Shown here: positions 1 through 7,502 of the stretch, in pieces
Position numbering within the stretch: the first letter of the stretch is position 1
How the letters are laid out: every line of letters begins with the position of its first letter
Origin: Leucobacter sp. OLIS6
GTDB taxonomy: Bacteria > Actinomycetota > Actinomycetes > Actinomycetales > Microbacteriaceae
Direction of reading: 5' to 3'
Length of the DNA: 64,000 bases
NCBI RefSeq assembly: GCF_002752355.1
Contig: NZ_MRAV01000014.1
Span: forward strand, 248,001-312,000
The notes under the pieces: generated by a model
What the model saw: the letters and a program-made list of their open reading frames with translations, nothing else
Told to the model about the DNA's origin: nothing
Database searches by the model: none
Made by a program: the position numbers and the translations under genes

Positions 1-289
1 CGGCGCCGGGCACCCCGAGCCCCGTCGGCGCTTCGGGGAGTTCCTCGACGGGCAACGGATTCCGTTTGCTCGCCCGATGCACGTCGATGGATTTCCGGCG
101 GGCGATGGTGACGAGCCAGGCCTCGACGTTCGCGGTCTCGGGCAGGTCCGGGTAGGCCCGCATCGCCGCGAGAAAGGTCTCCGACCAGGCATCATCGGCG
201 TCGTGGATCCCGAGCAGCGACCGGCAGACGCGCAGCACGGTGGTGCTGTGGAGGGCGACCACGACTTCGAACGGCTGTTTCATGTTCAT
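1..289 (-). CDS. ECF-type RNA polymerase sigma factor (3' end cut by window edge)
   Basis: Read on the minus strand from the ATG ending at 289, the frame is open to the window edge and gives 96 residues. An acidic stretch (DADDAWSETFLAAMRAYPDL) is followed by EAWLVTIARRKSIDVHR, the typical region 2 of extracytoplasmic-function sigma factors that contacts core polymerase and the -10 element. Region 4 lies outside the window. A second in-frame ATG two codons later (283) is an equally possible start, and no clear ribosome binding site separates them. It is divergent from the alkyltransferase gene at 445. Sigma-70 family genes next to ogt-type genes are common in actinobacteria, which suggests a shared stress function, but the target genes are not visible here. 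Confidence 0.8.
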   Translation of the reverse strand, partial: MNMKQPFEVVVALHSTTVLRVCRSLLGIHDADDAWSETFLAAMRAYPDLPETANVEAWLVTIARRKSIDVHRASKRNPLPVEELPEAPTGLGVPGA

Positions 290-444
290 CGCACTGCAGA
301 CGCTGCGGGAGGACGTTTCGTGAGACTCACGTCGACAATCCTCTCGCAACGATGCCCGTTGCACAGTCGATCTCACGTTCCGCACCCCCCGAACGTCTGC
401 AGTGCGGGAAGATGGACCCGCGCGAGCGGAAGGAGGGTCGACGC

Positions 445-957
445 ATGAGCGTTCGGCATACGGTGATCGATTCGCAGGTGGATCCGCTCCTCCTGGTGGC
501 GGACGGCGATGCGCTGGCCGGCCTCTACTTCGAGGGGTACCGCTTCACTCCGCCGCCGGACGGGCTGGGGCCCAAGGTCGGCGCAGGATCCGATCCGGTG
601 TTCGCGCAGGCGGCGCGGGAGCTCGCCGAGTACTTCGCCGGGGAACGACGCGTGTTCGACGTTCCCGCGGTGACCGCGGGCGATGCGATGCAGGAGCAGA
701 TCTGGGCGCGGCTGCGCGAGATCCCCTACGGCGAGCGGGTCACCTACGGCGACATCGCCATCGGCCTCGGCGATCGCTCGCTGTCCCAGCTGGTGGGGCA
801 GGCCGTGGGGCGCAACCCCGTCAGCATCGTGATCCCGTGCCATCGCGTGGTCGGCGCCGGGGGCAAGCTCACCGGCTTCGGCGGCGGACTGCGGCGGAAG
901 CAGATCCTGCTGGAGCTCGAGGAGCCGGACGAGGTCCGCGGGAGCCGACTGTTCTGA
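445..957 (+). CDS. ogt: Methylated-DNA--[protein]-cysteine S-methyltransferase (Ogt/AdaB type)
   Basis: A 170-residue protein. The C-terminal half carries the suicide-repair motif IPCHRVV with the acceptor cysteine at about residue 132, preceded by the helix-turn-helix section (IPYGERVTYGDIA) that inserts into the DNA minor groove. It removes alkyl groups from O6-alkylguanine irreversibly. The ATG at 445 is chosen because AAGGAGGG lies at about 430-437. The upstream in-frame ATG at 352 would add 31 residues that do not look like the family. Length is typical for the Ogt/AdaB subgroup without an Ada regulatory domain. It is divergent from the sigma gene ending at 289. Confidence 0.93.
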   Translation: MSVRHTVIDSQVDPLLLVADGDALAGLYFEGYRFTPPPDGLGPKVGAGSDPVFAQAARELAEYFAGERRVFDVPAVTAGDAMQEQIWARLREIPYGERVTYGDIAIGLGDRSLSQLVGQAVGRNPVSIVIPCHRVVGAGGKLTGFGGGLRRKQILLELEEPDEVRGSRLF

Positions 958-1021
958 CTATCTCCGGTGCTCCCGCAGCGGATCGGTGGACACCGGCTGA
1001 CGCTGCCGCTTGAATCGACGC

Positions 1022-2119
1022 ATGACGGAATCGCTGCGATCGGTACTGGAACGGCACGCGGCCGAGGGGGTGTTCCCCGGGCTCGTCGGCGTCGACGGTG
1101 CCGCCGACGGCGCTTTCGAAACGGTGGCGGTCGGGGCGCTGCCCGCCGACGCGATCGTGCGCATCCAGTCGATGACGAAGTCCGTGCTCGCGGTCGCGAC
1201 GCTGCGGCTGGTGCAGCAGGGGCGTCTGGGGCTCGACGACCCGGTGGAGCGGTGGCTGCCCGAGCTCGCCGACCGTCGGGTGCTGCGCGAGCCGAACGCG
1301 GAACTCGACGACACGGTGCCCGCCGAGCATCCGATCACGATCTGGCATCTGCTCACGAACACCTCCGGGTACGGGGTGATGACGGTGCCGTGCCCGTTGG
1401 GGGCGGCCATGGCGGAGGCGGGGGTCGAAGCCGGTCAGGAGCCGCTGGCCATCGGCGCGGAGGATTGGCTGCGCGCGATCGCGTCGCTGCCGCTCGCCTT
1501 CCACCCGGGGGAGGCCTGGCGGTACCACCACTCCTTCGGCATCCTCGGGATCCTCCTGTCGCGGGCGACCGGTGGCCTGGACGCGCACCTGCGGCGCGAG
1601 CTCTTCGCACCGCTCGGCATGGTCGACACCGGATTCAGCGTGCCGCGCGAGCAGGCGCATCGGCTGCCCGCGGCGGTCCGGCGCGTCGCCGACGGTTCGC
1701 TGGTCGAGGTCGAGCCGGCTGCCGGTGGGCTGTCGGCCGCTCCGGCTCCCTTCGATCTCTGCCACTCCGAGCTCGTCTCGACCGCGGCCGATTTCGCGGC
1801 GTTCGCGCGGATGCTCGCGGACGGCGGCCGCCACGACGGCCGACCGTTCCTCGCGCCGGAGCTGCTTGCCCTGATGCGAACGGATCAGGTGCCCGATCGG
1901 ATCAAGGCCGACGACAGCTTCTTCCCCGGATTCTGGGACGGCACCGGCTGGGGCTTCGGAGTCTCGGTGCTGACGCAGGGGCCGAACGCCGGGCGCTTCG
2001 GCTGGTCGGGCGGGCTCGGCACCGATTTCTTCGTGGATCCCGACGGGTCGTTCCGGATCGTGCTCACCCAGCTGGAGATGGGACCGGAAGTGATGCGGCT
2101 CTTCGCCGAACTGCAGTGA
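1022..2119 (+). CDS. Serine hydrolase, beta-lactamase/class C PBP family
   Basis: A 365-residue protein with the active-site SxxK tetrad (S-M-T-K at about residues 50-53) followed by VLAVATLRLVQQG, and a late FGWSGGLGT motif that replaces the usual K/H-T-G. The second motif position reads YHHS rather than YSN, so the mechanism is conserved only in outline. There is no signal peptide, so it is probably a cytoplasmic esterase or peptidase rather than a true beta-lactamase. The ATG at 1022 is preferred. A TTG at 1010 would add MNRR. Neither has a clear ribosome binding site. It starts 64 nt after ogt. The substrate cannot be told from sequence. Confidence 0.82.
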   Translation: MTESLRSVLERHAAEGVFPGLVGVDGAADGAFETVAVGALPADAIVRIQSMTKSVLAVATLRLVQQGRLGLDDPVERWLPELADRRVLREPNAELDDTVPAEHPITIWHLLTNTSGYGVMTVPCPLGAAMAEAGVEAGQEPLAIGAEDWLRAIASLPLAFHPGEAWRYHHSFGILGILLSRATGGLDAHLRRELFAPLGMVDTGFSVPREQAHRLPAAVRRVADGSLVEVEPAAGGLSAAPAPFDLCHSELVSTAADFAAFARMLADGGRHDGRPFLAPELLALMRTDQVPDRIKADDSFFPGFWDGTGWGFGVSVLTQGPNAGRFGWSGGLGTDFFVDPDGSFRIVLTQLEMGPEVMRLFAELQ

Positions 2120-2188
2120 GCGGCGCGGACGTCGCACCGGAGTGGGATAGCGTGATGGCCGAGCGGTCACACGGTGGAGGGAACCCGG

Positions 2189-3067
2189 TTGTCGAGTACC
2201 AAGCCTGAATCCCCCTCGGATCCGGGGAACGAGGGGCCGCCGCCTCGGGAGAACGTGACCGCCGAGTTCTGGCGCAGCGACGCGCTTCCGCAGCTGGAAT
2301 CGCGACGGTCCTGCCGCGAGGTCGCCTGCTACCGGCCGCACACTCACGACCGCTTCTCGATCGGGCTGATCGACGCCGGCGAGTCGAGCTTCACCGGTGC
2401 GAGCGGCCGGTCCGTCGAGCTCCGGCCGGGCGATGTGCTCTGCATTCCCGCAGGGCACGTGCACGCCTGCAACCCCGAGGGCGGACGCTGGGAGTACCAG
2501 ATGATCCACGCGGAGCAGTACTGGATCCGGCAGCTGCTCGGCGCGGCCGACCCGGAGGCAGGGGAGACGGCGCGGCTGCTCGGAGCCATCTCGGTGTTCC
2601 GGGTTCCCGGGCTGCACCGGCGATTCGATGCGCTCAACGAGCGCTTGTTCGCGGGCGGAGTCCCGGATCCGGCTCGCATCGGCGAGGAGCTGCGGAACGG
2701 TCTGCGCCGATGCGCGCGAGCCGTACCGCTGCACCGGGAGGCGCCGGTCTCCGATCCGGAGACGAGCACGCGGTTGCGGGCGGTGATCGCGCGGCTCCGC
2801 GATGACGAGATGGCGCCGGCGCTCGACGAGCTCGCGGAACTCGCCGGAATGAGCCGATTCCAACTGATCCGTGCCATGAAGCGGACCACGGGACTGACCC
2901 CGACCTCCTGGCGTCACGACCATCGGGTCAACGCCGCCCGAAGACTGCTGCGTGAAGGCGGCACGCTTGCGGGTGTCGCCGCCGAGCTCGGCTTCGCGGA
3001 TCAGAGCCACTTCCACCGGGTCTTCCGCTCCCACGTCGCGAGTACGCCGGGGAGCTATCGGGCATAG
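2189..3067 (+). CDS. AraC family transcriptional regulator
   Basis: About 292 residues. The N-terminal half (residues ~30-110) is an AraC-type cupin ligand-binding domain (YRPHTHDRFSIGLIDAG, RPGDVLCIPAGHVHAC). The C-terminal ~85 residues carry two helix-turn-helix motifs (LDELAELAGMSRFQLIRAMK and LAGVAAELGFADQSHFHRVF). A TTG start at 2189 is chosen because GGAGGGAA sits at 2176-2183 with good spacing. The GTG at 2174 overlaps that ribosome binding site. The next gene is proline dehydrogenase, 58 nt downstream on the same strand, which makes it a candidate target or operon partner. Confidence 0.88.
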   Translation: MSSTKPESPSDPGNEGPPPRENVTAEFWRSDALPQLESRRSCREVACYRPHTHDRFSIGLIDAGESSFTGASGRSVELRPGDVLCIPAGHVHACNPEGGRWEYQMIHAEQYWIRQLLGAADPEAGETARLLGAISVFRVPGLHRRFDALNERLFAGGVPDPARIGEELRNGLRRCARAVPLHREAPVSDPETSTRLRAVIARLRDDEMAPALDELAELAGMSRFQLIRAMKRTTGLTPTSWRHDHRVNAARRLLREGGTLAGVAAELGFADQSHFHRVFRSHVASTPGSYRA

Positions 3068-3125
3068 TTCCGGCGCAATTCCGTTCAATACGGAAAGCGT
3101 GCGACCCGTCGAGGATCGGTACGTG

Positions 3126-4127
3126 ATGCTCACTCCCGAAACGCTGCAGTCCGCTTCCGACACCCTCCGATCGTTCGCGTTGGACGAGCGGCTCAAGCAG
3201 CGCGCTCTGGAGGTCCCGGATCTTGCTCGCGCCCTGCGTCGTGTCGCCGCCAGGTACATCGCGGGCGATACCGCGGCGGACGCGATCGCGCTGCTCGGCG
3301 CCAATGCCGCACGTGGGCACCTCGGCAGCGTCGAGCTCGTGGGGGAATCGGTGCGGAGCCGCAGCACGGCCGAGCGCGAGACGCGGCGTCTGGTCGCTCT
3401 GGCGGCGGGTCTCGCCGCGGAAGAGCGACCGGCGACCATCTGCTTCGACCTCTCGCACATCGGAGCCCTGGTCTCGGCCCGACTCGGACTGGAGAACGCG
3501 AGCCGTATCGCGCAGGCGGCACGCGAAGCGGGTACGTCTGCGCTGATCTCCGCCGAGGGATCCGACCGGACCGACCTGGTGCTCGACCTCTGGGAGCGGC
3601 TGTCGCACGATTTCCCGGAGACCGGCATCACGCTCCAGGCGCGGCTGCACCGAACGCCCGGCGATCTCGCACGCGTCGTGCGTCGCCCGGGCCCGGTCCG
3701 CGTGGTGAAGGGCGCGTTCCTCGAACCGGAGGGCGTGGCGTTCCCGCGCGACTCGGCACCGATGCTGCAGGCGTATCGGACCGCTGTCGCCGCGCTCGTG
3801 CGCGCGGGGCACCCCATCCGCATTGCGACGCACGACGCGGCCCTGGTCGACGGGCTGCGCGCGGAGCTCGGCGAGGAGCTGCGCGGCGAGCAGGTCGAGT
3901 TCGAGGCGTTGCAGGGACTCGGCGTCGAGCTGCTCGACGGGCTGGCGGCGGAGGGCTTCGTCACTCGGGAATACGTGGTGTACGGGCCCGAGTGGTGGCT
4001 GTACGTACTCAACCGCATCGCTGAGCATCCCGGGCGAGCGATCCTCGCGCTCGCGGACCTGGGTCTCGCCCGGGCACCGAGCGAGGACGGTGACGCGACG
4101 GCGGGAGCGCCCGTGGCCGTAAGCTGA
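3126..4127 (+). CDS. Proline dehydrogenase family protein (monofunctional PutA-like)
   Basis: A 333-residue FAD-dependent TIM-barrel protein of the PRODH family. Visible family signatures are RVVKGAFLE in the middle, IATHD near residue 235, and the C-terminal YGPEWWLYVLNRIAEHPG flavin/substrate segment. It would oxidise proline to pyrroline-5-carboxylate and pass electrons to quinone. There is no aldehyde dehydrogenase domain and no P5C dehydrogenase gene nearby, so the second step must be encoded elsewhere. The start is ATG 3126, and GTG 3123 directly before it is possible. The upstream AraC gene on the same strand may regulate it. Confidence 0.85.
   Translation: MLTPETLQSASDTLRSFALDERLKQRALEVPDLARALRRVAARYIAGDTAADAIALLGANAARGHLGSVELVGESVRSRSTAERETRRLVALAAGLAAEERPATICFDLSHIGALVSARLGLENASRIAQAAREAGTSALISAEGSDRTDLVLDLWERLSHDFPETGITLQARLHRTPGDLARVVRRPGPVRVVKGAFLEPEGVAFPRDSAPMLQAYRTAVAALVRAGHPIRIATHDAALVDGLRAELGEELRGEQVEFEALQGLGVELLDGLAAEGFVTREYVVYGPEWWLYVLNRIAEHPGRAILALADLGLARAPSEDGDATAGAPVAVS
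4120..4125 (+). promoter_or_regulatory. Probable -10 hexamer of leaderless leader ORF
   Basis: TAAGCT overlaps the last codons of the proline dehydrogenase gene and sits 7 nt before the ATG at 4133. This matches the TANNNT-N6/7-ATG arrangement seen at more than ten other genes of this window. No clear -35 hexamer is visible, so the call is an inference from that shared pattern. Confidence 0.4.
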
Positions 4128-4132
4128 ACGAG

Positions 4133-4180
4133 ATGAGTCTTCCCGAATCGGACAGAGCAGGGCTGCCGGCGCACCGGTAG
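4133..4180 (+). CDS. Putative 15-residue leader peptide before Cmx-like exporter
   Basis: A short open frame reads MSLPESDRAGLPAHR then TAG, in the 182-nt gap before the exporter gene. It has a -10-like hexamer 7 nt upstream, so it could be translated from a leaderless message. Its 3' end overlaps the first hairpin (4160-4183), and two further hairpins lie downstream, the last covering the exporter ribosome binding site. This layout is what translational attenuation of chloramphenicol-exporter genes looks like (known for cmlA). The peptide itself has no match I recognise, so the function is inferred from position only. Confidence 0.4.
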   Translation: MSLPESDRAGLPAHR

Positions 4181-4183
4181 CCC
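4160..4183 (+). terminator. Hairpin 1 in exporter leader / end of proline dehydrogenase
   Basis: GGGCTGCCGG pairs with CCGGTAGCCC across a CGCA tetraloop (one G-T wobble). It overlaps the end of the small leader ORF. There is no T-run, so it may be an attenuator element rather than a simple terminator of the proline dehydrogenase transcript. Confidence 0.5.
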
Positions 4184-4201
4184 GAGCCTCCGACACCGCA
4201 C

Positions 4202-4237
4202 CACGCATTCCGCGCGCTGATCCGCGCGGAATGCGTG
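4202..4237 (+). terminator. Hairpin 2: perfect 15-bp stem
   Basis: CACGCATTCCGCGCG (4202-4216) pairs perfectly with CGCGCGGAATGCGTG (4223-4237) around a 6-nt CTGATC loop. It is the most stable element between proline dehydrogenase and the exporter. No U-tract follows. It may terminate transcription from upstream or act as the stable arm of the attenuator. Confidence 0.6.
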
Positions 4238-4255
4238 CGAACCCGCCTCGCGCTG

Positions 4256-4298
4256 CCGAGAGCGCCGAACGAACCCACGTTCGACCTCTCTCGGAAAG
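4256..4298 (+). promoter_or_regulatory. Hairpin 3 sequestering the exporter ribosome binding site
   Basis: The outer stem CCGAGAG (4256-4262) pairs with CTCTCGG (4288-4294), and the inner stem CGAAC (4266-4270) pairs with GTTCG (4279-4283). The 3' arm runs into GGAAAG (4293-4298), the only plausible Shine-Dalgarno of the exporter at 4310. In the folded state the site would be partly hidden, as expected for translational control. Confidence 0.45.
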
Positions 4299-4309
4299 AC
4301 ACTCATCAC

Positions 4310-5482
4310 ATGCCGTTCCTGGTATATCTCCTCGCCCTCGCCGTCTTCGCGCAGGGCACCTCCGAATTCATGCTCTCGGGACTGCTGCCCGGGATCGCGG
4401 CGGATCTCGGCGTTTCCGTCGCGGCTACCGGCCTCCTGACCTCGGGATTCGCACTCGGCATGGTCGTCGGCGCCCCCACCATGGCCGTGCTGGCCCGGCG
4501 ACTCCCGCCGCGCTGGACGCTCGGCGGGTTCCTACTGCTGTTCATCGCCGCACACGCCGTCGGTGCGTGCGCGGGCGACTTCGGGACGCTGTTCTTGACA
4601 CGCATTCTCGCGGCGCTCGCGAACGCCGGCTTCCTCGCGGTGGCGCTCTCGACCGTGGCGCGTGCGGTGCCTCCGAGCTCGCGGACCCGAGCGCTGGCGG
4701 TGATCCTCGGAGGGACCACGGTCGCACTGATCGCCGGAGTGCCGGCCGGTGCCCTGGTGGGCGACGCCTTCGGGTGGCGCGCATCGCTCTGGGTCTTGGC
4801 TGGCCTGTGCCTCCCCGCGCTCGGCGGAATCCTCGTCGCGGCTCCCGCGGCGGCGGGACCTCGGGCAGCTGCATCGCTGCGTGAGGAGCTGTCTGCTCTG
4901 CGCCGCCCCGTGTTGCTCCGATTCATCCTCCTCGCCGCGCTCGCGAACGCGGCGACGTTCTGCACGTTCACCTACCTGGCACCGATGGTCACCGACGGCG
5001 CCCGGCTGCCGGCGGCGGCGGTTCCCGCGGTACTCGCCCTGTTCGGAGCGGGATCCTGCATCGGAGTGTTCGCGGCCGGGCGGTTCGGCGACCGGCACTG
5101 GGGAGCGCTGATCCGCGTCGTCGCTCCGGCCGCCCTGGTCGGGTGGATGCTTCTGGGAACGGCCCTGCGGAGCCCTCTCGCGGTGTGGATCCTCGTGCTT
5201 CCGCTGGGTGCGCTCTCCTTCTGCCTCGGGAGCGTGCTCGTCGCGCGAACCATCGGCACCGCGGAATCGGCACCGAACCTGGGCGGATCCTTCGCGACCG
5301 CTGCGCTGAACCTCGGCGCGGTCGTCGGGCCCATCGCGGGAGGCGCGATGCTCGGCATCGCGGGTCCCGCGGGACCCGCGATGAGCAGTGCGGCTTTCGC
5401 ACTGGTGGCGCTGCTTCTCGGGTGGAGCGCCGCCGGCGGCGCCCACGAGGATCGAGAACCCGGCGGGCCCGCCGACGGCTGA
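4310..5482 (+). CDS. MFS efflux transporter, Cmx/CmrA-type chloramphenicol exporter family
   Basis: A 390-residue membrane protein with 12 predicted hydrophobic segments. The N-terminus MPFLVYLLALAVFAQGTSEF, then LPGIAADLGVS and LLTSGFALGMVVGAP, closely resemble the actinobacterial Cml/Cmx/CmrA drug:proton antiporters, which export chloramphenicol. The GALVGDAFGWRASLW motif is also typical of this branch. The ATG at 4310 is selected because the family starts MPF. The GTG at 4235 would be an in-frame extension. The upstream 180 nt hold a leader ORF and three hairpins, so inducible expression is likely. The substrate is inferred from similarity only; a sugar exporter is the alternative. Confidence 0.82.
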   Translation: MPFLVYLLALAVFAQGTSEFMLSGLLPGIAADLGVSVAATGLLTSGFALGMVVGAPTMAVLARRLPPRWTLGGFLLLFIAAHAVGACAGDFGTLFLTRILAALANAGFLAVALSTVARAVPPSSRTRALAVILGGTTVALIAGVPAGALVGDAFGWRASLWVLAGLCLPALGGILVAAPAAAGPRAAASLREELSALRRPVLLRFILLAALANAATFCTFTYLAPMVTDGARLPAAAVPAVLALFGAGSCIGVFAAGRFGDRHWGALIRVVAPAALVGWMLLGTALRSPLAVWILVLPLGALSFCLGSVLVARTIGTAESAPNLGGSFATAALNLGAVVGPIAGGAMLGIAGPAGPAMSSAAFALVALLLGWSAAGGAHEDREPGGPADG

Positions 5483-5519
5483 CGCCGGACGGTGCGGCCG
5501 TTGCTCCTAGGATGGCGCC

Positions 5520-6236
5520 ATGACCGACCCGAGAGATCTGGCGCAGCGCATCGACGCCGACCTGCGCGAATGCTCCGTACCCGGTCTGGCGGAGCAGGAG
5601 CGTGCTTATCTGAAGAGCGAGCTGGAGCACTACGGGGTTCCGGTGCCGATGGTCCGCTCGGTCGTCAAACGGACGCTGCGCGGAGCGGGGATGGACCGCG
5701 CGGGGGTGACGGCGCTCGCGGTCGAGCTCTGGGCGGTCCCGGTGCACGAGCGCCGAACCGCGGCAGCCGAGGTGCTGGTCGCTTCGACCGGTCTGCTCGG
5801 CAGCGATGACGTCCCGCTGCTGGAACGACTCATCCGGGAATCGCGTACGTGGGCGCTCGTGGACGTGCTCGCGGGATCCGTGCTGGGTCCGCTCCTCGAG
5901 CGCGATCCCAGCCTCGGCGGAACGCTCGACCGCTGGGCGGCGGATCCGGACTTCTGGATCCGCCGCTCGGTGCTGCTCGCCCACCTCGAAGCGCTGCGCG
6001 CCGGCGGCGGGGACTTCGACCGTTTCGGCCGCTACGCCGACGGCATGCTGGAGGAGCGGGAGTTCTTCATCCGTAAGGCGATCGGTTGGGTGCTGCGGGA
6101 CACCTCGCGGAGGCGCCCCGAACTCGTCTTCGACTGGATCCTGCCGCGAGCCTCGCGTGCTTCGGGGCTCACGGTCCGCGAAGCGGTCAAGCGGCTGTCT
6201 GCCGAGCAGCGCGAAGCGGTGCTCGCTGCGCGCTGA
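5520..6236 (+). CDS. DNA alkylation repair protein (AlkD-like, HEAT-repeat)
   Basis: A 238-residue all-helical protein typical of AlkC/AlkD glycosylases, which remove N3- and N7-alkylated purines by encircling DNA with HEAT-like repeats. Landmarks are YGVPVPMVRSVVK near residue 40, WALVDVLAGSVLG near residue 115, and the late DPDFWIRRSVLLAHL and EFFIRKAIGWVLRD segments, which supply aromatic and basic DNA contacts. It has TAGGAT (5508-5513) exactly 6 nt before the ATG and no ribosome binding site, so it is probably a leaderless message. Together with ogt at 445 the region carries two alkylation-repair genes. Confidence 0.88.
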   Translation: MTDPRDLAQRIDADLRECSVPGLAEQERAYLKSELEHYGVPVPMVRSVVKRTLRGAGMDRAGVTALAVELWAVPVHERRTAAAEVLVASTGLLGSDDVPLLERLIRESRTWALVDVLAGSVLGPLLERDPSLGGTLDRWAADPDFWIRRSVLLAHLEALRAGGGDFDRFGRYADGMLEEREFFIRKAIGWVLRDTSRRRPELVFDWILPRASRASGLTVREAVKRLSAEQREAVLAAR

Positions 6237-6279
6237 CCGGGACACGGCGGGCGACGCATCGCGCGCCTTCGGCAGTGCA

Positions 6280-6293
6280 CCGCCGCGCGGCGG
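6280..6293. terminator. Short GC palindrome between convergent genes
   Basis: CCGCC-GCGC-GGCGG lies between the convergent alkD-like and DUF1877 genes, next to repeated GGCGGYTTCG units. It has no T-run. It could act as a weak bidirectional terminator, but GC-rich palindromes of this size also arise by chance here. Confidence 0.3.
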
Positions 6294-6321
6294 CTTCGGC
6301 GGTTTCGCCGGTGTCGCGGGA

Positions 6322-6810
6322 TCAGTGCCAGACGGTGAAGATGACGTGCCGGCGCTCGGCGCGGGCCGCCGAGAAGAAGGCGCGCAGTTCGTCGAGCCAG
6401 CCGAGCGCGTACGCTTCCTCGTCGTCGCCGTGCTCCGGGTTGCGGAGTTCCTGGGGCATGGCGCGATAGGCCGCCGAAAACTCCTCGTCGCTCAGCTCGT
6501 CGAGGTAGTCGGCCACCTCGGCGGCTTCGCCGGGGTTCAGGTGCGTGATCAGCGACTCCTCATCGTCGTCCTGCAGCTCTCGGGCGCCGCCGATCACGCC
6601 GCGCGCGGGCCAGGCATCGTCTGTGCCCGCCGGCGCGATGGCGCAGGCGATCGGGTCCCAGGCCTTGTCGGTCTCGCAGGCGCGCGAGAACTCGGCCTCG
6701 TTCTCCTCGAGCTCGGCGAGGACGGTCCGCAGCGCCGCGTCGTCTCCGGCGGCCTCGAGCACTTGCGCCGCCTTCTCGTCGCTCAGGCGGAAGTGGAGTC
6801 CGAGCTGCAT
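6322..6810 (-). CDS. DUF1877 family protein (YfbM-like)
   Basis: A 162-residue acidic cytoplasmic protein beginning MQLGLHFRLS. The alternation of acidic helical segments (ALRTVLAELEENE, AEVADYLDELSDEEF) and a C-terminal WLDELRAFFSAA segment match the DUF1877/YfbM family, whose function is unknown. The start is supported by AGGAGG on the minus strand (plus 6817-6822) and by TACGAT at plus 6841-6846 as a possible -10. It is convergent with the alkylation-repair gene. The 230 nt between it and glbO contain only a GTTTCC/GGAAAC hairpin at 6891-6910. Confidence 0.8.
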   Translation of the reverse strand: MQLGLHFRLSDEKAAQVLEAAGDDAALRTVLAELEENEAEFSRACETDKAWDPIACAIAPAGTDDAWPARGVIGGARELQDDDEESLITHLNPGEAAEVADYLDELSDEEFSAAYRAMPQELRNPEHGDDEEAYALGWLDELRAFFSAARAERRHVIFTVWH

Positions 6811-7040
6811 GATGGCGCCTCCTCAGGTCGTCGTCCATGCATCGTAGGCTCCGAGGACTCGCCGCGGGACGGCGGACACGCAGAATAGCGGTTTCCGATC
6901 ACGGGGAAACGGATCGCGAGCCCGGATGGCCGAGAAGGGGTCTGGCCACTCTCGCCGTTGAGCGTGTCCAGACGGGTGCCACGCTACCTCCGACCGGCGC
7001 GGACCGCAAAAGACGAGATCGAAACGTGACTTCCGATCGG

Positions 7041-7502
7041 TTACTCGAAGCGGTTGACCATCGCGAACGCGGCCCGCTCGACGTAGTCGCGCAGCGCGGC
7101 GTCGTGCAGCGGAGGGAGTGCGGCCTCGTCGAGCGCCGCGTTCATGTGCGCGAGCCACCGGTCGCGCGCTTCGGGTGTGACGGGGAACGGCGCGTGCCGC
7201 ATGCGCAGGCGCGGGTGCCCGCGCTCTTCGGAGTAGGTGGTCGGGCCGCCCCAGTACTGCTCAAGGAAGAGCTGGAGTCTGCGGATGGCACCGTCCCAGT
7301 CGTCCTGCGGATACATGGGCGCGAGTACCGGATCCTCTCGCACCCCACGGTAGAAGGTGCGAACGATGCGCTCGAAGGTCTCGCTCCCGCCGATCTGGCC
7401 CCAGACCGTATCGGTGACCGCCGCGCCCTGCTCCGCGGAGCGCAGGGTGAGCCGCGGTGTCGGCGGTTCGGTCTGCCCGGCAAGGCTCGGTTGTTCGCTC
7501 AT
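7041..7502 (-). CDS. glbO: Group II truncated haemoglobin
   Basis: A 153-residue protein of which the last ~120 residues form a 2-on-2 globin. Group II signatures are visible: YWGGPTTYSE, GHPRLRMRHAPFPVT with the proximal haem-ligand histidine in RMRHAPF, and the distal FYRGV region. Such globins bind oxygen very tightly and are linked to redox or reactive-oxygen protection and interaction with respiratory membranes. The ATG overlaps the stop of the mscS gene by 4 nt (ATGA), so the pair is translationally coupled. The first ~30 residues are a flexible Pro/Thr-rich extension absent from shorter homologues. Confidence 0.93.
   Translation of the reverse strand: MSEQPSLAGQTEPPTPRLTLRSAEQGAAVTDTVWGQIGGSETFERIVRTFYRGVREDPVLAPMYPQDDWDGAIRRLQLFLEQYWGGPTTYSEERGHPRLRMRHAPFPVTPEARDRWLAHMNAALDEAALPPLHDAALRDYVERAAFAMVNRFE

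Noticed and set aside
869-4309. Continuous 1146-codon open frame on the minus strand
   Set aside because: It lies antisense to five well-supported genes, is Arg/Ser/Pro-rich with no domain pattern, and arises from the GC-skewed third positions of the true genes.
4231-4884. Open frame starting at the second leader hairpin as an alternative leader peptide
   Set aside because: It reads far into the exporter gene in the wrong frame without an early stop, so it cannot act as a short stalling leader.
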